This document shows positions 44,992 through 54,980 of a stretch of 64,000 bases of DNA, one piece after another. The position numbers were made by a program, and so were the translations under genes. Below the pieces are notes generated by a model. That model made no database searches. It saw nothing but the letters and a program-made list of their open reading frames with translations, and had not been told where the DNA came from. Position 1 is the first letter of the stretch. Each line of letters starts with the position of its first letter. This DNA is from Methylobacterium sp. B4 (GTDB lineage: Bacteria > Pseudomonadota > Alphaproteobacteria > Rhizobiales > Beijerinckiaceae): assembly GCF_003201865.1 (NCBI RefSeq), contig NZ_QJJJ01000015.1, positions 1-64,000 on the forward strand, read 5' to 3'.

Positions 44992-47900
44992 GTGTCGATC
45001 CAAGCCGCCCTGCACCACGTCACGCATTACCGCTACGATCGGCCGATCGCGCTGGGGCCGCAGACGATCCGCCTGCGCCCGGCGCCGCATTCCCGCACCC
45101 GGGTGCCGGCCTACGCGCTGAAGGTCGTGCCCGAGAACCACTTCATCAATTGGCAGCAGGACCCGGCCGGCAACTGGCTCGCCCGGCTCGTCTTCCCGGA
45201 AAAGACCAGCGAGTTCCGGGTCGAGGTCGATCTCACCGCCGACCTCGCGGTCATCAATCCGTTCGACTTCTTCGTCGAGCCCTACGCCGAGCGCCGCTCC
45301 TTCGACTACGAGCCGGACCTGAAGGTCGCGCTCGCCCCCTACCTCGTCCTCGATGCGGCCCAGGGTCCGGAGATCGACGCCTTCCTCGCGCGCATTCCCG
45401 AGGAGACCCACACCGTCACGTTCCTCGTGGCGCTGAATGCGATGCTGCGCACCGAGGTCGCTTACGGCGTGCGCATGGAGCCCGGCGTGCAGACGCCCGC
45501 CGAGACCCTGACCCTGAAGAGCGGCTCCTGCCGCGACTCCGCGTGGCTGCTGGTGCAGGTGCTGCGGCGCCTGGGCTTTGCCGCCCGCTTCGTCTCGGGC
45601 TACCTGATCCAGCTCGTGCCCGACACCACGGCGGTCGACGGGCCGGCCGGAACCACCACAGACTTCACCGACCTGCACGCCTGGGCCGAGGTCTACCTGC
45701 CCGGGGCCGGCTGGATCGGCTTCGACGCCACCTCCGGCCTGCTCACCGGCGAGGGGCACATCCCGCTGGCGGCCACCGCCCACTACAACGGCGCCGCCCC
45801 GATCACCGGCCTCTCCGAGCCGGCCGGGGTCGAGTTCGCCTACGAGATGACGGTCAGCCGCGTGGCGGAAGCGCCGCGCATCACAAAGCCCTTCTCCGAG
45901 GATGTCTGGAGCGCGATGGACGCGCTGGGCGAGCGCATCGACGCCGACCTCGCCGCGCAGGACGTGCGCCTGACCATGGGCGGCGAGCCGACCTTCGTCT
46001 CGGTGGACGATTTCGAGGCGCCCGAATGGAACGTCGCCGCCGTCGGCCCGACCAAGCGGGGCCTCGCCGATCAGCTGGTCCGGCGCCTGCGGGATCGCTT
46101 CGCGCCCGGCGGCATGCTGCATTACGGCCAGGGCAAGTGGTATCCCGGCGAGAGCCTGCCGCGCTGGGCCTTCGCCCTCTACTGGCGCAAGGACGGCGTG
46201 CCGGTCTGGCGCAATGCCGATCTCGTCGCGGTCGAGGACGGGCCGAGGGATGCCACCCTCGCCGATGCCGAGCGGCTGGTCGGCGCGCTCGCCGAGCGGC
46301 TCGAACTCGCCCGCTTCGTCTTCCCGGCCTACGAGGACGCGGTCTATTGGAGGAGCCGCGAGAGCGAGCTCCCGGCCAACGTCACCACCGCGGCGCCCCG
46401 CACCGGCAGCCCCGAGACCGACGCCCGCTACGCCCGCGTGTTCGGGCGCGGCCTCGACACCCCCGTCGGCTACGTGCTGCCCCTCGCCAACCTCGCGGCG
46501 GAGACCGGCCGCGCCTGGATCTCTGAAGTCTGGAGCTTCCGCCGCGGCGGCGCCTATCTCAACCCCGGCGACTCGCCCCTGGGCTTTCGCCTGCCGCTCG
46601 GCTCGCTGCCTCACGTGCCGCCGGATTCCTACCCCTACTACCAGCCGCAGGACCCGCTGGAGGCCCGCGGCGGCCTGCCCCCCGAACCGGGCGGCCCCGG
46701 GGAGGCGCCCCTGGCGAAGGGGGCTGACCGGGCCAACGGCGCCGGCATCGAGGGCGTGGCCGTGCGCACCGCGCTCTCGGTCGAGCCCCGCGACGGCGTG
46801 CTCTGCGTGTTCATGCCGCCGCTGGAGCGGGCCGACGAGTACATCGACCTCGTCGGGCATCTCGAGCGCGCCGCCGAGACGGTCGGCCGGCCGATCCATA
46901 TCGAGGGCTACGAGCCGCCCTACGATCCGCGGCTCTCGGTCATCAAAGTCACCCCCGATCCCGGTGTGATCGAGGTGAACGTCCACCCCGCCGCCTCCTG
47001 GCGCGAGGCGGTGGACATCACCCGCGGCCTCTACGAGGAAGCCCGCCAGACCCGCCTCGGGGCGGAGAAGTTCATGATCGACGGCCGCCACACCGGCACG
47101 GGCGGGGGCAACCACGTCGTGCTCGGCGGCGCCAGCCCCGCCGACTCGCCCTTCCTGCGCCGGCCCGACCTGCTCAAGAGCCTCGTGCTCACCTGGCAGC
47201 GGCACCCCTGCCTCTCCTACCTCTTCGCCGGGCTCTATGTCGGTCCGACGAGCCAGGCGCCGCGCATGGACGAGGCGCGCCACGACGGGCTCTACGAACT
47301 GGAGATCGCGCTCGCCCAGGTGCCGGGGCCGGACGGGGCCAACATCCCGCACTGGCTGGTGGACCGGCTGTTCCGCAACGTCCTCACCGACGTGACCGGC
47401 AACACCCACCGGGCCGAGATCTGCATCGACAAGCTCTACTCGCCCGACGGGCCGACGGGGCGTCTCGGTCTGCTCGAATTCCGCTCCTTCGAGATGCCGC
47501 CGGACGCGCGCATGAGCCTCGCGCAGGCCGTGCTGCTGCGGGCCATCGTGGCCTGGCTCTGGCGCGAGCCGCGGACGGGCGGCTGTGTCCGCTGGGGCAC
47601 GGCCCTGCACGATCGCTTCATGCTGCCGCATTTCCTCTGGGCCGACTTCCTCGACCTTCTGGAAGAACTGCGGGCCGGCGGCTACGATTTCGACCCCCTG
47701 GCCTTCGCGGCGCAGCGCGAGTTCCGCTTCCCCGTCTTCGGCCGGGTGGAGCAGGGCGGGGTCGGCCTGGAGCTGCGCCAGGCGCTGGAGCCCTGGCACG
47801 TGCTGGGCGAAGAGGGGGCCGCCGGGGGAACCGTGCGCTTCGTGGATGCATCCGTCGAGCGGCTTCAGGTCCGGGTCGAGGGCTTCGTGCCCGGCCGGCA

Positions 47901-48276
47901 CGTGATCGCCTGCAACGGTCGGCGCCTGCCGATGACGCCGACCGGCGCCAGCGGCGAGGCGGTCGCGGGCCTGCGCTTCAAGGCGTGGCAGCCCGCCTCC
48001 TCCCTGCACCCGACGATCCCGCCGCACGGGCCGCTCACCTTCGACATCCTGGATGCCTGGAGCGACCGCTCACTCGGCGGCTGCCGCTACCATGTCAGCC
48101 ATCCGGGGGGGCGCAACTACGACAGCTTCCCCGTCAACGCCTACGAGGCGGAGGGGCGGCGGCTCGCCCGCTTCGAGGCCATGGGCCACACCCCCGGCCG
48201 GATCGCCATGCCGCCCGAGGAGCGCTCAAGCGAGTTCCCCCTGACCCTCGACCTGCGCGCGCCCGCACCCCGATGA
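44992..48276 (+). CDS. Transglutaminase-like domain fused to DUF2126
   Basis: Cytoplasmic protein of 1094 residues. Residues ~1-300 form a bacterial transglutaminase with N-terminal beta domain ([20 protein letters not shown]) and core triad Cys180 ([11 protein letters not shown]), His229 ([13 protein letters not shown]) and Asp245 (WIGFDATSG). Such domains often act as peptidases or amidases. The remaining ~790 residues are DUF2126 ([12 protein letters not shown], then [15 protein letters not shown] and [15 protein letters not shown]). GTG 44992 has GGGAG six bases before it; GTG 44959 is possible. The stop overlaps the next start (ATGA). First gene of a six-gene run, coupled to the ATP-grasp gene, so amide-bond cleavage or transfer is the likely job. 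Confidence 0.9.
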   Translation: MSIQAALHHVTHYRYDRPIALGPQTIRLRPAPHSRTRVPAYALKVVPENHFINWQQDPAGNWLARLVFPEKTSEFRVEVDLTADLAVINPFDFFVEPYAERRSFDYEPDLKVALAPYLVLDAAQGPEIDAFLARIPEETHTVTFLVALNAMLRTEVAYGVRMEPGVQTPAETLTLKSGSCRDSAWLLVQVLRRLGFAARFVSGYLIQLVPDTTAVDGPAGTTTDFTDLHAWAEVYLPGAGWIGFDATSGLLTGEGHIPLAATAHYNGAAPITGLSEPAGVEFAYEMTVSRVAEAPRITKPFSEDVWSAMDALGERIDADLAAQDVRLTMGGEPTFVSVDDFEAPEWNVAAVGPTKRGLADQLVRRLRDRFAPGGMLHYGQGKWYPGESLPRWAFALYWRKDGVPVWRNADLVAVEDGPRDATLADAERLVGALAERLELARFVFPAYEDAVYWRSRESELPANVTTAAPRTGSPETDARYARVFGRGLDTPVGYVLPLANLAAETGRAWISEVWSFRRGGAYLNPGDSPLGFRLPLGSLPHVPPDSYPYYQPQDPLEARGGLPPEPGGPGEAPLAKGADRANGAGIEGVAVRTALSVEPRDGVLCVFMPPLERADEYIDLVGHLERAAETVGRPIHIEGYEPPYDPRLSVIKVTPDPGVIEVNVHPAASWREAVDITRGLYEEARQTRLGAEKFMIDGRHTGTGGGNHVVLGGASPADSPFLRRPDLLKSLVLTWQRHPCLSYLFAGLYVGPTSQAPRMDEARHDGLYELEIALAQVPGPDGANIPHWLVDRLFRNVLTDVTGNTHRAEICIDKLYSPDGPTGRLGLLEFRSFEMPPDARMSLAQAVLLRAIVAWLWREPRTGGCVRWGTALHDRFMLPHFLWADFLDLLEELRAGGYDFDPLAFAAQREFRFPVFGRVEQGGVGLELRQALEPWHVLGEEGAAGGTVRFVDASVERLQVRVEGFVPGRHVIACNGRRLPMTPTGASGEAVAGLRFKAWQPASSLHPTIPPHGPLTFDILDAWSDRSLGGCRYHVSHPGGRNYDSFPVNAYEAEGRRLARFEAMGHTPGRIAMPPEERSSEFPLTLDLRAPAPR

Positions 48277-50813
48277 CATCTTCGGCCGCCCTCGCGGACG
48301 GGCCCGCGCCCGACGCCTCCGCCTGGGCGACCGACGATCCGGCGTCGCGCATCCGGCGCTGGACGGAAGGCTACGCGCCCCGTCCCGGCCTCGCCGACGA
48401 GATGGTCGATGCGCGCGGAGAGCTGCGCGGCGGCTGGCCGCGCTTCCTCGAACGGCTCGCCCGGCTCGACGACCGCGAGGTCGCCGCCCGCTTCCTCTCG
48501 GCCGAGCGCCACATCCGCGACGCCGGCATTTCCTACCGGGTCTACGGCGACGGGCGGGAGCATCCCTGGCCGCTGGGCTCGCTGCCGCTCGTCATCGATG
48601 CCGCCGACTGGGCGGAGCTGTCCGCCGGCATCGTCCAGCGCGCCGGCCTGATGGAGCGCATCGTCGCCGACATCTACGGGCCGGGCCGGCTCGTCGCGGA
48701 GGGGTTCCTGCCCGCGGGCGTGGTGGCGGGCAGCCCGGAATACCTGCGGCCCGTGCACGGCATCGCGCCGCCGGGCGGGCGCTGGCTGCCGATCTACGCG
48801 GCGGATGTCGGGCGCGGCCCGGACGGGTGCTGGCGGGTGCTGGCCGACCGGACGCAGGCGCCTTCCGGCCTCGGCTACGCCCTGGAGAACCGGATGGTGC
48901 TCGCCCGCGCCTTCCCGGACCTGTTCGCCGACCTTCACGTCGAGCGCCTGCCCGGATTCTTCCAGGCCTTCCGGGCCGGGCTCGCCGCCTCATGCGCCCG
49001 CAGCGACCCGCGCATCTGCCTTTTGACCTCGGGCCCCTACAGCAGCACCTATGTCGAGCAGGCCGCGCTCGCCCGCTATCTCGGATTCCTGCTGGTGGAG
49101 GGCGACGACCTCGTCGTGCGCGACGGGCTCCTGCACGTGCGCACCGTCGCCGGCCTGAAGCGGGCCGACGCGGTCTGGCGCCGGATCGACGCGGACTATC
49201 TCGACCCGATGGAGCTGCGCTCCGACTCGCGCCTGGGCGTGCCCGGCATGCTCCAGGCCCTGCGCCGGGGCGGCGCCGTGGTGGGCAACATGCCGGGCTC
49301 CGGCGTGCTCGAATCGGCCGCGCTCAGCCCCTACCTGCCCGCCATCGCCCGAGCGCTCACCGGCGAGGAATTGCGGCTCGCCGGCCCCGACACGTGGTGG
49401 TGTGGCGATCCGGACGGCCTTCGCCACGTGCTGGCCCATCTCGACCGTCTGACGCTGCGCCCCGCCGCGACCCCGGTGCGCGGACCCGAGCGCGACGCGA
49501 TGCTGGCCGGCCCGGCCCTCGACGCCGCCCGCGCCCGCGCCCTGGCCGCCTTGCGCGAGCGCCCCTTCGACTGGGTGGCGCAGGAGCCCGCGCCGCTCTC
49601 GACCATGCCGGCCTGGCAGGACGGGCGGCTGGCGCCGCGCCCCTTCGTCATGCGCGTCTTCGCCGCCGCGACGCCCGAGGGCTGGCGCGTGCTGCCGAGC
49701 GCCTTCTGCCGCGTGGCCGAGCACGACGGCGCCGACCCGAGCGAGATGCGCGCCGGCATCCGCTCCGCCGATGTCTGGGTGCTGTCGGATACCCCCATCG
49801 ACGCGCCGCCGCTCCTGCTCTCCACCGCGCCGCGCATCCGCCGCATCGCCGGCCATCTCCCGTCGCGGGCGGCGGACAACCTGTTCTGGTTCGGGCGATA
49901 CCTGGAGCGGGCGGAGGCGGTGATCCGCCTCGTCCAGGCGCATCTGGGCGGCTTCAGCGGGGCGCTCGCCGCCGACGCCTCCGGGGAGGAGGGCGGGCCG
50001 ACGGCTCTGGCCATCCGCGCGCTCCTGAAGGAGTGGGGCTCGGTCGAGGCCGCGGACCTCTCGCCCGCGGCCCTGGCGCAGGAGGCCCTCTCCGGCAAGA
50101 TGCGCTACGGCTCGGCGCTCGCCCACGTCATGGAGGCCCGGCGCATCGCCGCTTCCCTGCGCGAGCGGCTGCCGATGGAATCCTGGCGGGCGCTGGCGGA
50201 CCTGCGCGACACCCTGGTCTATGCCGAGGCCTGGGCGCCGACCGAGGCGCAGCTCTTCGGCAAGGCCGAGCGGGCGCTCGGCCACCTCGCCGCGCTGGCG
50301 GGCCTCGCCCACGAGAACATGGGCCACGGCACCGCGTGGCGCTTCGCCGACATGGGACGGCGCGTCGAGCGGGCGATCAACACCTGCCGCTTCGCGGTGG
50401 ATTTCTGCGACCGCGAGGCGAGCGCCGAGGATCTCGGGGTGATGCTCTCGCTGGCCGATTCCCAGATCGCCTACGGCAGCCGCTACCTCACCGGCGTCAG
50501 CCGCGACGCGGTCTGCGACATGGCGGTGCTCGATCCCGGCAATCCCCGCTCGGTCGCCTATCAGGTGCAGGCGATCGTGGCCCATCTCGAGGTCCTGCCG
50601 GCGCTGGCCGCCGACGGCCTGCCCGAGACGCACCGCCGCCGGGCATTGGCGCTGGCCGGCACGCTGCAGACGGCGGACGCCGCCGAGACCGAGGGCGAGG
50701 CCCTGGAGCACATCGAAACCGAGCTGGAAGGCCTCGCGGACCGGATCGCGAGCCGCTACTTCCCCAACGGCCCCGACGCCCTGCGGCCCGAGAAGCTGAC
50801 GGGTCTGGCTTGA
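48273..50813 (+). CDS. Circularly permuted ATP-grasp protein fused to alpha-E domain
   Basis: Protein of 846 residues. The N-terminal ~510 residues match the circularly permuted ATP-grasp family ([40 protein letters not shown], then [20 protein letters not shown] and the ATP-site-like [19 protein letters not shown]). ATP-grasp enzymes join a carboxylate to an amine using ATP. From about residue 525 comes the alpha-E domain, starting [20 protein letters not shown], all-helical and always linked to this family. In many bacteria these are separate genes; here they are fused. It overlaps both neighbours by 4 bases. The family was proposed to make amide or peptide tags in comparative-genomic work on amidoligases. 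Confidence 0.9.
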   Translation: MTSSAALADGPAPDASAWATDDPASRIRRWTEGYAPRPGLADEMVDARGELRGGWPRFLERLARLDDREVAARFLSAERHIRDAGISYRVYGDGREHPWPLGSLPLVIDAADWAELSAGIVQRAGLMERIVADIYGPGRLVAEGFLPAGVVAGSPEYLRPVHGIAPPGGRWLPIYAADVGRGPDGCWRVLADRTQAPSGLGYALENRMVLARAFPDLFADLHVERLPGFFQAFRAGLAASCARSDPRICLLTSGPYSSTYVEQAALARYLGFLLVEGDDLVVRDGLLHVRTVAGLKRADAVWRRIDADYLDPMELRSDSRLGVPGMLQALRRGGAVVGNMPGSGVLESAALSPYLPAIARALTGEELRLAGPDTWWCGDPDGLRHVLAHLDRLTLRPAATPVRGPERDAMLAGPALDAARARALAALRERPFDWVAQEPAPLSTMPAWQDGRLAPRPFVMRVFAAATPEGWRVLPSAFCRVAEHDGADPSEMRAGIRSADVWVLSDTPIDAPPLLLSTAPRIRRIAGHLPSRAADNLFWFGRYLERAEAVIRLVQAHLGGFSGALAADASGEEGGPTALAIRALLKEWGSVEAADLSPAALAQEALSGKMRYGSALAHVMEARRIAASLRERLPMESWRALADLRDTLVYAEAWAPTEAQLFGKAERALGHLAALAGLAHENMGHGTAWRFADMGRRVERAINTCRFAVDFCDREASAEDLGVMLSLADSQIAYGSRYLTGVSRDAVCDMAVLDPGNPRSVAYQVQAIVAHLEVLPALAADGLPETHRRRALALAGTLQTADAAETEGEALEHIETELEGLADRIASRYFPNGPDALRPEKLTGLA

Positions 50814-51709
50814 TCTACACCTTGCGTCACCTGACGACCTACCGCTACGCCAGGGCCGTCCGCTCCGCGCGCTGCAACCTGCGTCTGCGCCCCCGCGACG
50901 GAGAGGGGCAGCGGGTGCTGGAGGCCGCGCTCACGGTTACGCCGGCGCCGAAGAGCCGGCTGGAGCGGGCCGATTTCTTCGGCACCGACACGCTCACCCT
51001 GCTCATCGACGAGCCCCACCGCACCTTCGCCGTCGAGGCGGTCTCCCGGGTGGCGGTGGAGCGTCCCGTCCCGCCGGAGCCGGAGGCGGGCCCCTCCTGG
51101 GAGGCGGTGCGCGCGGCGGCTCTGCGGCTGCCCACGCTCGGCCCCGACGGGCCGGCCCATTTCCAGTTCCCGAGCCAGCGCGTGCCGATCGTGCCCGCGG
51201 TCACGGATTACGCCCGCGCCAGCTTTCCGCCCGGACGCAGCGCGCTGGGCGGCGCGATCGCGCTGATGCACCGCATCCGCAGCGACTTCCGCTTCGATGC
51301 CGAGGCCACCACCGTCTCGACCCCGCTGGCGGAGGCCTTCGCGCTGCGGGCCGGGGTCTGCCAGGACTTCGCCCACGTGATGATCGCCGCCCTGCGCGGC
51401 CTCGGCCTGCCCGCGGCCTATGTCAGCGGCTACCTCTGCACGCGCCCGCCCCCCGGCCGGCCGCGCCTGCGCGGGGCCGATGCCAGCCATGCCTGGGTCG
51501 CGCTCTGGTGCGGCGAGGGCTCGGGCGCGCGGGACGGCTGGATCGGCCTCGACCCCACCAATGATTGCGTGGTGCGCGACGAGCACATCGTCGTCGCCCG
51601 CGCCCGCGACTACGCCGACGTGGCCCCCATCGACGGGATCGTCTCCGCGGCCGGCGCGCAGAAGCTCACCGTCGAGGTCGACGTCGTCCCGGAGGACGAG
51701 GCCGCCTGA
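50810..51709 (+). CDS. Transglutaminase family protein, stand-alone
   Basis: Protein of 299 residues with an N-terminal beta domain (YTLRHLTTYRYARAVRSARC) and transglutaminase core: Cys184 (AGVCQDFAHVMIAALR), His227 (ADASHAWVALW) and Asp248 (GWIGLDPTNDC). It starts with TTG at 50810 overlapping the preceding stop; no ATG lies nearby that keeps the conserved N-terminus. Without a signal peptide it is cytoplasmic. Partnership of a small transglutaminase with CP-ATP-grasp and alpha-E is standard for these clusters; its substrate is unknown. Confidence 0.9.
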   Translation: MIYTLRHLTTYRYARAVRSARCNLRLRPRDGEGQRVLEAALTVTPAPKSRLERADFFGTDTLTLLIDEPHRTFAVEAVSRVAVERPVPPEPEAGPSWEAVRAAALRLPTLGPDGPAHFQFPSQRVPIVPAVTDYARASFPPGRSALGGAIALMHRIRSDFRFDAEATTVSTPLAEAFALRAGVCQDFAHVMIAALRGLGLPAAYVSGYLCTRPPPGRPRLRGADASHAWVALWCGEGSGARDGWIGLDPTNDCVVRDEHIVVARARDYADVAPIDGIVSAAGAQKLTVEVDVVPEDEAA

Positions 51710-51798
51710 CGGACGGCTCGACGATGGACTTGTCCCCCCGTTTGGGCTTAAGCCCGCAACCCGACACCAGCGCGGGACGGTTCGAGGGACATCAAGCC

Positions 51799-52062
51799 GT
51801 GGTTCAGTCGATGGCCGACGTGCGGGAGGCGATCTTCGTCTTCATCGCGGCCCGCAACCCGGGCCTTCCCCCCGGCTCGGTCACGGGGGAGACCTCGCTC
51901 GTGACGAGCGACGCGCTGGATTCGATCGGCATCCTCGACCTGATGATGCATCTCGGCGACCGGTTCGGCGTCGAGATCGACGAGGACAGCTTCGATCTGG
52001 CGAATTTCGCGAGCGTCGACACGCTGGCCCACTTCATCGACGACCGGCGCTCCGACGCCTGA
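51799..52062 (+). CDS. Acyl carrier protein
   Basis: Carrier protein of about 87 residues. The phosphopantetheine attachment Ser41 lies in SDALDSIGILDLMMHLGD, matching the DS-(L/I) motif of ACPs, with acidic helices after it (DRFGVEIDEDSFDLANFASV). GTG 51799 has GAGGGA nine bases upstream and gives typical ACP size; ATG 51811 or the more distant ATG 51724 are alternatives. It ends 7 bases before the acyl ligase gene, indicating that the ligase loads this ACP. A general fatty-acid ACP would not be placed here. Confidence 0.85.
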   Translation: MVQSMADVREAIFVFIAARNPGLPPGSVTGETSLVTSDALDSIGILDLMMHLGDRFGVEIDEDSFDLANFASVDTLAHFIDDRRSDA

Positions 52063-52069
52063 CCCCGCG

Positions 52070-53599
52070 ATGACTCCGACGCTGCTGCACCACCTGCTCG
52101 AGGGAGCCGGCGCGGACGATCACCCGGCCATCGTGGACGGGGCGGATTCCCTGAGCTACGGCGCGCTCCGGGCGCGGGTCGCGGCGCTGGCGCAGCGCCT
52201 GCGTCGCCTCGGGCTGCGGCCCGGCGACCGGATCGCGATCCTCCTGCCGAAGTCGATCCGCGAATGCGTCGCGCTCTTCGCCGTCAGTGCGGCGGGCGGC
52301 GTGTTCGTGCCGATCCACCCGTCCCTGCGCCCGCGCCAGGTCCGTCACATCGTCGCCGACAGCGGCGCGCGCGCGCTGCTCACCGACCCCGTCCACGCCG
52401 CCGGGCTGGAGGGCAGCCTCGACGACCTGCCGGGCCTCGCGATCCTCGAAAGCGAGGACGGGGAGGGGGCGACGCCCCTGGCGCCCGGCGAGCCGGCCCC
52501 GCCGGGACTCGCCGCGATCCTCTACACCTCGGGCTCCACGGGCCTGCCCAAGGGGGTGATGCTCTCGCACGAGAACCTCATCGCCGGCACCCGCATCGTG
52601 CGGACCTATCTCGGCATCGGCAGGAAAGACCGCATCCTCTCGGTGCTGCCCTTCTCCTTCGATTACGGGCTGAACCAGCTTCTCACGAGCGTCGAGCAGG
52701 GTGCGCGGATCGTGCTGCTGACGCCCCGCCTCGGCGACGACGTGGTGCGGGCGCTGGAGGCCCACCGCATCACCCTGCTCGCGGGCGTGCCGACGCTGTG
52801 GACCCTGATGACGCGCGCCGCGCCGCATCTGGCCAAGGCGGATCTCTCGGCCCTGCGGGCGATCACCAATTCCGGCGGCAGCCTCGCCGTGCCGACGATC
52901 GAGCGCCTGCGCGCGCGGCTGCCGCAAACGGCGATCGTGCTGATGTACGGCCTGACCGAGGCCTTCCGCTCGACCTACCTGCCGCCGGACGAGATCGACC
53001 GGCGGCCCGACTCGATCGGCCGGGCCATCCCCGAGACCGAGATCTTCGCCGTGACCCAGGAAGGGCGGCGGGCACGGCCCGGCGAGCCCGGCATCCTGCA
53101 CCACCGCGGCCCCACCGTCTCGATGGGCTACTGGAAGCGGCCCGAGGACACCGCCCGGGTGCTGGTGCCCGACCCGTTCCCGCAAGCGGGCCGGGAGCCG
53201 GGGCTGGTCTGCCGCTCCGGCGACCTCGTGGTGGAGGATGCCGACGGCTTCTTCCGGTTCATCGGCCGCGAGGACACGATGATCAAGACGCAGGGCTTCC
53301 GCGTCAGCCCGACCGAGGTCGAGGCGGCCCTGATGGAGACCGGCGCCTTCCGCGCCGCCGCCGTGATCGGCCTGCCCGATCCGAGCCTCGGCCAGCGCAT
53401 CCACGCGGTGACCGTGCCGGCCGAGGACGCGCCGGGCACCGCCGACGTGCTCCAGACCTTGCGCAGGGCGCTGGCACCCCACCTCGTGCCCCGCACCATC
53501 GAGGCGGTGTCGGCCCTGCCGACGACGCCCAACGGCAAGGTCGATTACAAGCGCCTCACCGCCGAGCGGGCGGCCGCCGAGATCCGGGCCGATGGCTGA
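52070..53599 (+). CDS. AMP-forming acyl-CoA/acyl-ACP ligase (exosortase A-associated type)
   Basis: Adenylate-forming enzyme of 509 residues. The phosphate loop is LYTSGSTGLPKGVML at about residues 151-165, MYGLTEAFRSTYLPP is the A5-like motif, and the C-terminal catalytic lysine lies in NGKVDYKRL (Lys490). Architecture and size match the acyl ligase family found with exosortase A systems (TIGR03098-type). It activates an acid as acyl-AMP and hands it to CoA or to the ACP encoded upstream. It overlaps the decarboxylase gene by 8 bases. No exosortase, PEP-CTERM protein or glycosyltransferase is in this window, so the link to that pathway is by similarity only. Confidence 0.88.
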   Translation: MTPTLLHHLLEGAGADDHPAIVDGADSLSYGALRARVAALAQRLRRLGLRPGDRIAILLPKSIRECVALFAVSAAGGVFVPIHPSLRPRQVRHIVADSGARALLTDPVHAAGLEGSLDDLPGLAILESEDGEGATPLAPGEPAPPGLAAILYTSGSTGLPKGVMLSHENLIAGTRIVRTYLGIGRKDRILSVLPFSFDYGLNQLLTSVEQGARIVLLTPRLGDDVVRALEAHRITLLAGVPTLWTLMTRAAPHLAKADLSALRAITNSGGSLAVPTIERLRARLPQTAIVLMYGLTEAFRSTYLPPDEIDRRPDSIGRAIPETEIFAVTQEGRRARPGEPGILHHRGPTVSMGYWKRPEDTARVLVPDPFPQAGREPGLVCRSGDLVVEDADGFFRFIGREDTMIKTQGFRVSPTEVEAALMETGAFRAAAVIGLPDPSLGQRIHAVTVPAEDAPGTADVLQTLRRALAPHLVPRTIEAVSALPTTPNGKVDYKRLTAERAAAEIRADG

Positions 53600-54878
53600 C
53601 GCGCCCGACCTCGCCGCCGCGCTGATCGCCGAGAATTTCTCGCGCGATGAAGCGGGAACGCTCCGCATCGGCGAGGTGCCGCTGACCGAACTCGCAAAAG
53701 AATTCGGCACGCCGTTCTTCGTCTACGATACCGACCTGCTGCGGCGGGCCTACCGGGCGCTGCGTGCAGCCGTCGCCGGCTTCGCGGAGGTCGATTACTC
53801 GGTCAAGGCGAACCCGAACCCGGCGGTGATCCGCGTTTTCCTCGACGAGGGGGCGGGGGCCGAGATCGCCTCCGGCGCGGAATTCGACGCGGCCGTGACG
53901 GCCGGGCTTCCTCCGGAAAGGATTCTGTTCGCGGGTCCGGGCAAGAGCGCGGCCGACCTCGACCGGGTGATCGCCGGCGGCATCGGCGAGATCCACCTCG
54001 AGAACCGCGAGGAGCTGTCGCGCGTGGCCGCGGCGGCCGAGCGCCACGGCGTGACCGTGCGGGTGGCGCTCAGGATCAATCCCGGCGCGACCGCACAGGG
54101 CGGGGCGATGCGCATGGGCGGAAAACCCTCGCCCTTCGGGTTCGACGAGGAGGAGATGGACGCCGCCGTCGAGGCGGTGGAGGCGCAGGGGCGGCTGCGC
54201 CTCGTCGGGCTCCACCTCTTTGCCGGCACGCAAGGTTTGAAGGCCGACACGCTACTGGGCCAATGGGCCTACGGCCTTCGACTCGCCGCGCGGATCGCGA
54301 AAAAGATCGGGCGACCGCTGGAGACGATCGACCTCGGCGGCGGCCTCGGCATCCCGTATTTTTCGGGCGATACTCCGCTCGATCTCGACGCGCTCCGCAG
54401 CGGCCTGCCGCCGCTGATCGAGACGCTGCGGGCCGACCCGTCGCTCGCGGGCGCCCGCGTGGTGCTGGAACCGGGCCGCTATCTCGCCGGGCCGGCCGGG
54501 CTCTACGTCGCCCGGGTGCTGGCGGTGAAGGAGTCCCGCGGCAGCCGCTTCGTCATCACCGACGGCGGCATGCATCATCACCTCGCGGCGAGCGGCAATC
54601 TCGGCCAGATCGTCAAGCGCGACTTCCCCCTGGCAGCGGTGACGGATGCGGGGGGCGAGCGCGCGGCGACCGCGGTCGTCGGCCCGCTCTGCACGCCGCT
54701 CGACATGCTGGCCCGCGCCGCCCCCCTGCCGCCGCTGACCGAGGGCGACCTCGTCGCCGTGCTGCAATCGGGCGCCTACGGGCTGACCGCGAGCCCGACG
54801 GGCTTCCTGAGCCACCCGATGCCGGCCGAAGTGCTGGTCGACCGAGGTCGAGCGGAACTGATCCGGCTGCGCGGCTGA
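53592..54878 (+). CDS. PLP-dependent decarboxylase, DapDC/ODC family (exosortase A-associated type)
   Basis: Fold III PLP enzyme of 428 residues. The Schiff-base Lys72 is in VDYSVKANPNP, followed by a glycine-rich TIDLGGGLGIPYFSGD, VLEPGRYLAGPAGLYVARVL and the active-site GPLCTPLDMLARAAPLPPL. It resembles diaminopimelate and ornithine decarboxylases but belongs to the exosortase A-associated branch (TIGR03099-like). The start overlaps the ligase end, so the two are translationally coupled. It probably decarboxylates an amino acid, either free or attached to the ACP, to produce an amine for coupling. It is the last gene of the operon that begins at 44992. Confidence 0.9.
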   Translation: MADAPDLAAALIAENFSRDEAGTLRIGEVPLTELAKEFGTPFFVYDTDLLRRAYRALRAAVAGFAEVDYSVKANPNPAVIRVFLDEGAGAEIASGAEFDAAVTAGLPPERILFAGPGKSAADLDRVIAGGIGEIHLENREELSRVAAAAERHGVTVRVALRINPGATAQGGAMRMGGKPSPFGFDEEEMDAAVEAVEAQGRLRLVGLHLFAGTQGLKADTLLGQWAYGLRLAARIAKKIGRPLETIDLGGGLGIPYFSGDTPLDLDALRSGLPPLIETLRADPSLAGARVVLEPGRYLAGPAGLYVARVLAVKESRGSRFVITDGGMHHHLAASGNLGQIVKRDFPLAAVTDAGGERAATAVVGPLCTPLDMLARAAPLPPLTEGDLVAVLQSGAYGLTASPTGFLSHPMPAEVLVDRGRAELIRLRG

Positions 54879-54914
54879 CCCGGACGCGTTGCGCCCGTCG
54901 CCGCACCGGTCTTA

Positions 54915-54930
54915 GCCAGCGATCGCTGGC
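54915..54930. repeat. Perfect 16-bp palindrome after the decarboxylase
   Basis: GCCAGCGATCGCTGGC reads the same on both strands, centred on GCGATCGC. It sits in the 102-base gap between the decarboxylase and the interrupted regulator, both ending into it. It could be a bidirectional terminator stem with no loop bases, or a protein-binding site. No T-run follows. Confidence 0.5.
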
Positions 54931-54980
54931 ACGCCTCCGGCTGAAGCCACCAGGGAAGCCGCAGGGCGCCCTCCCTCGGC

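Noticed and set aside
44458..48027. Minus-strand open frame of about 1190 codons opposite the transglutaminase-DUF2126 gene
   Set aside because: Low-complexity composition and no start context. The plus-strand gene has conserved catalytic residues, so this is an antisense shadow.
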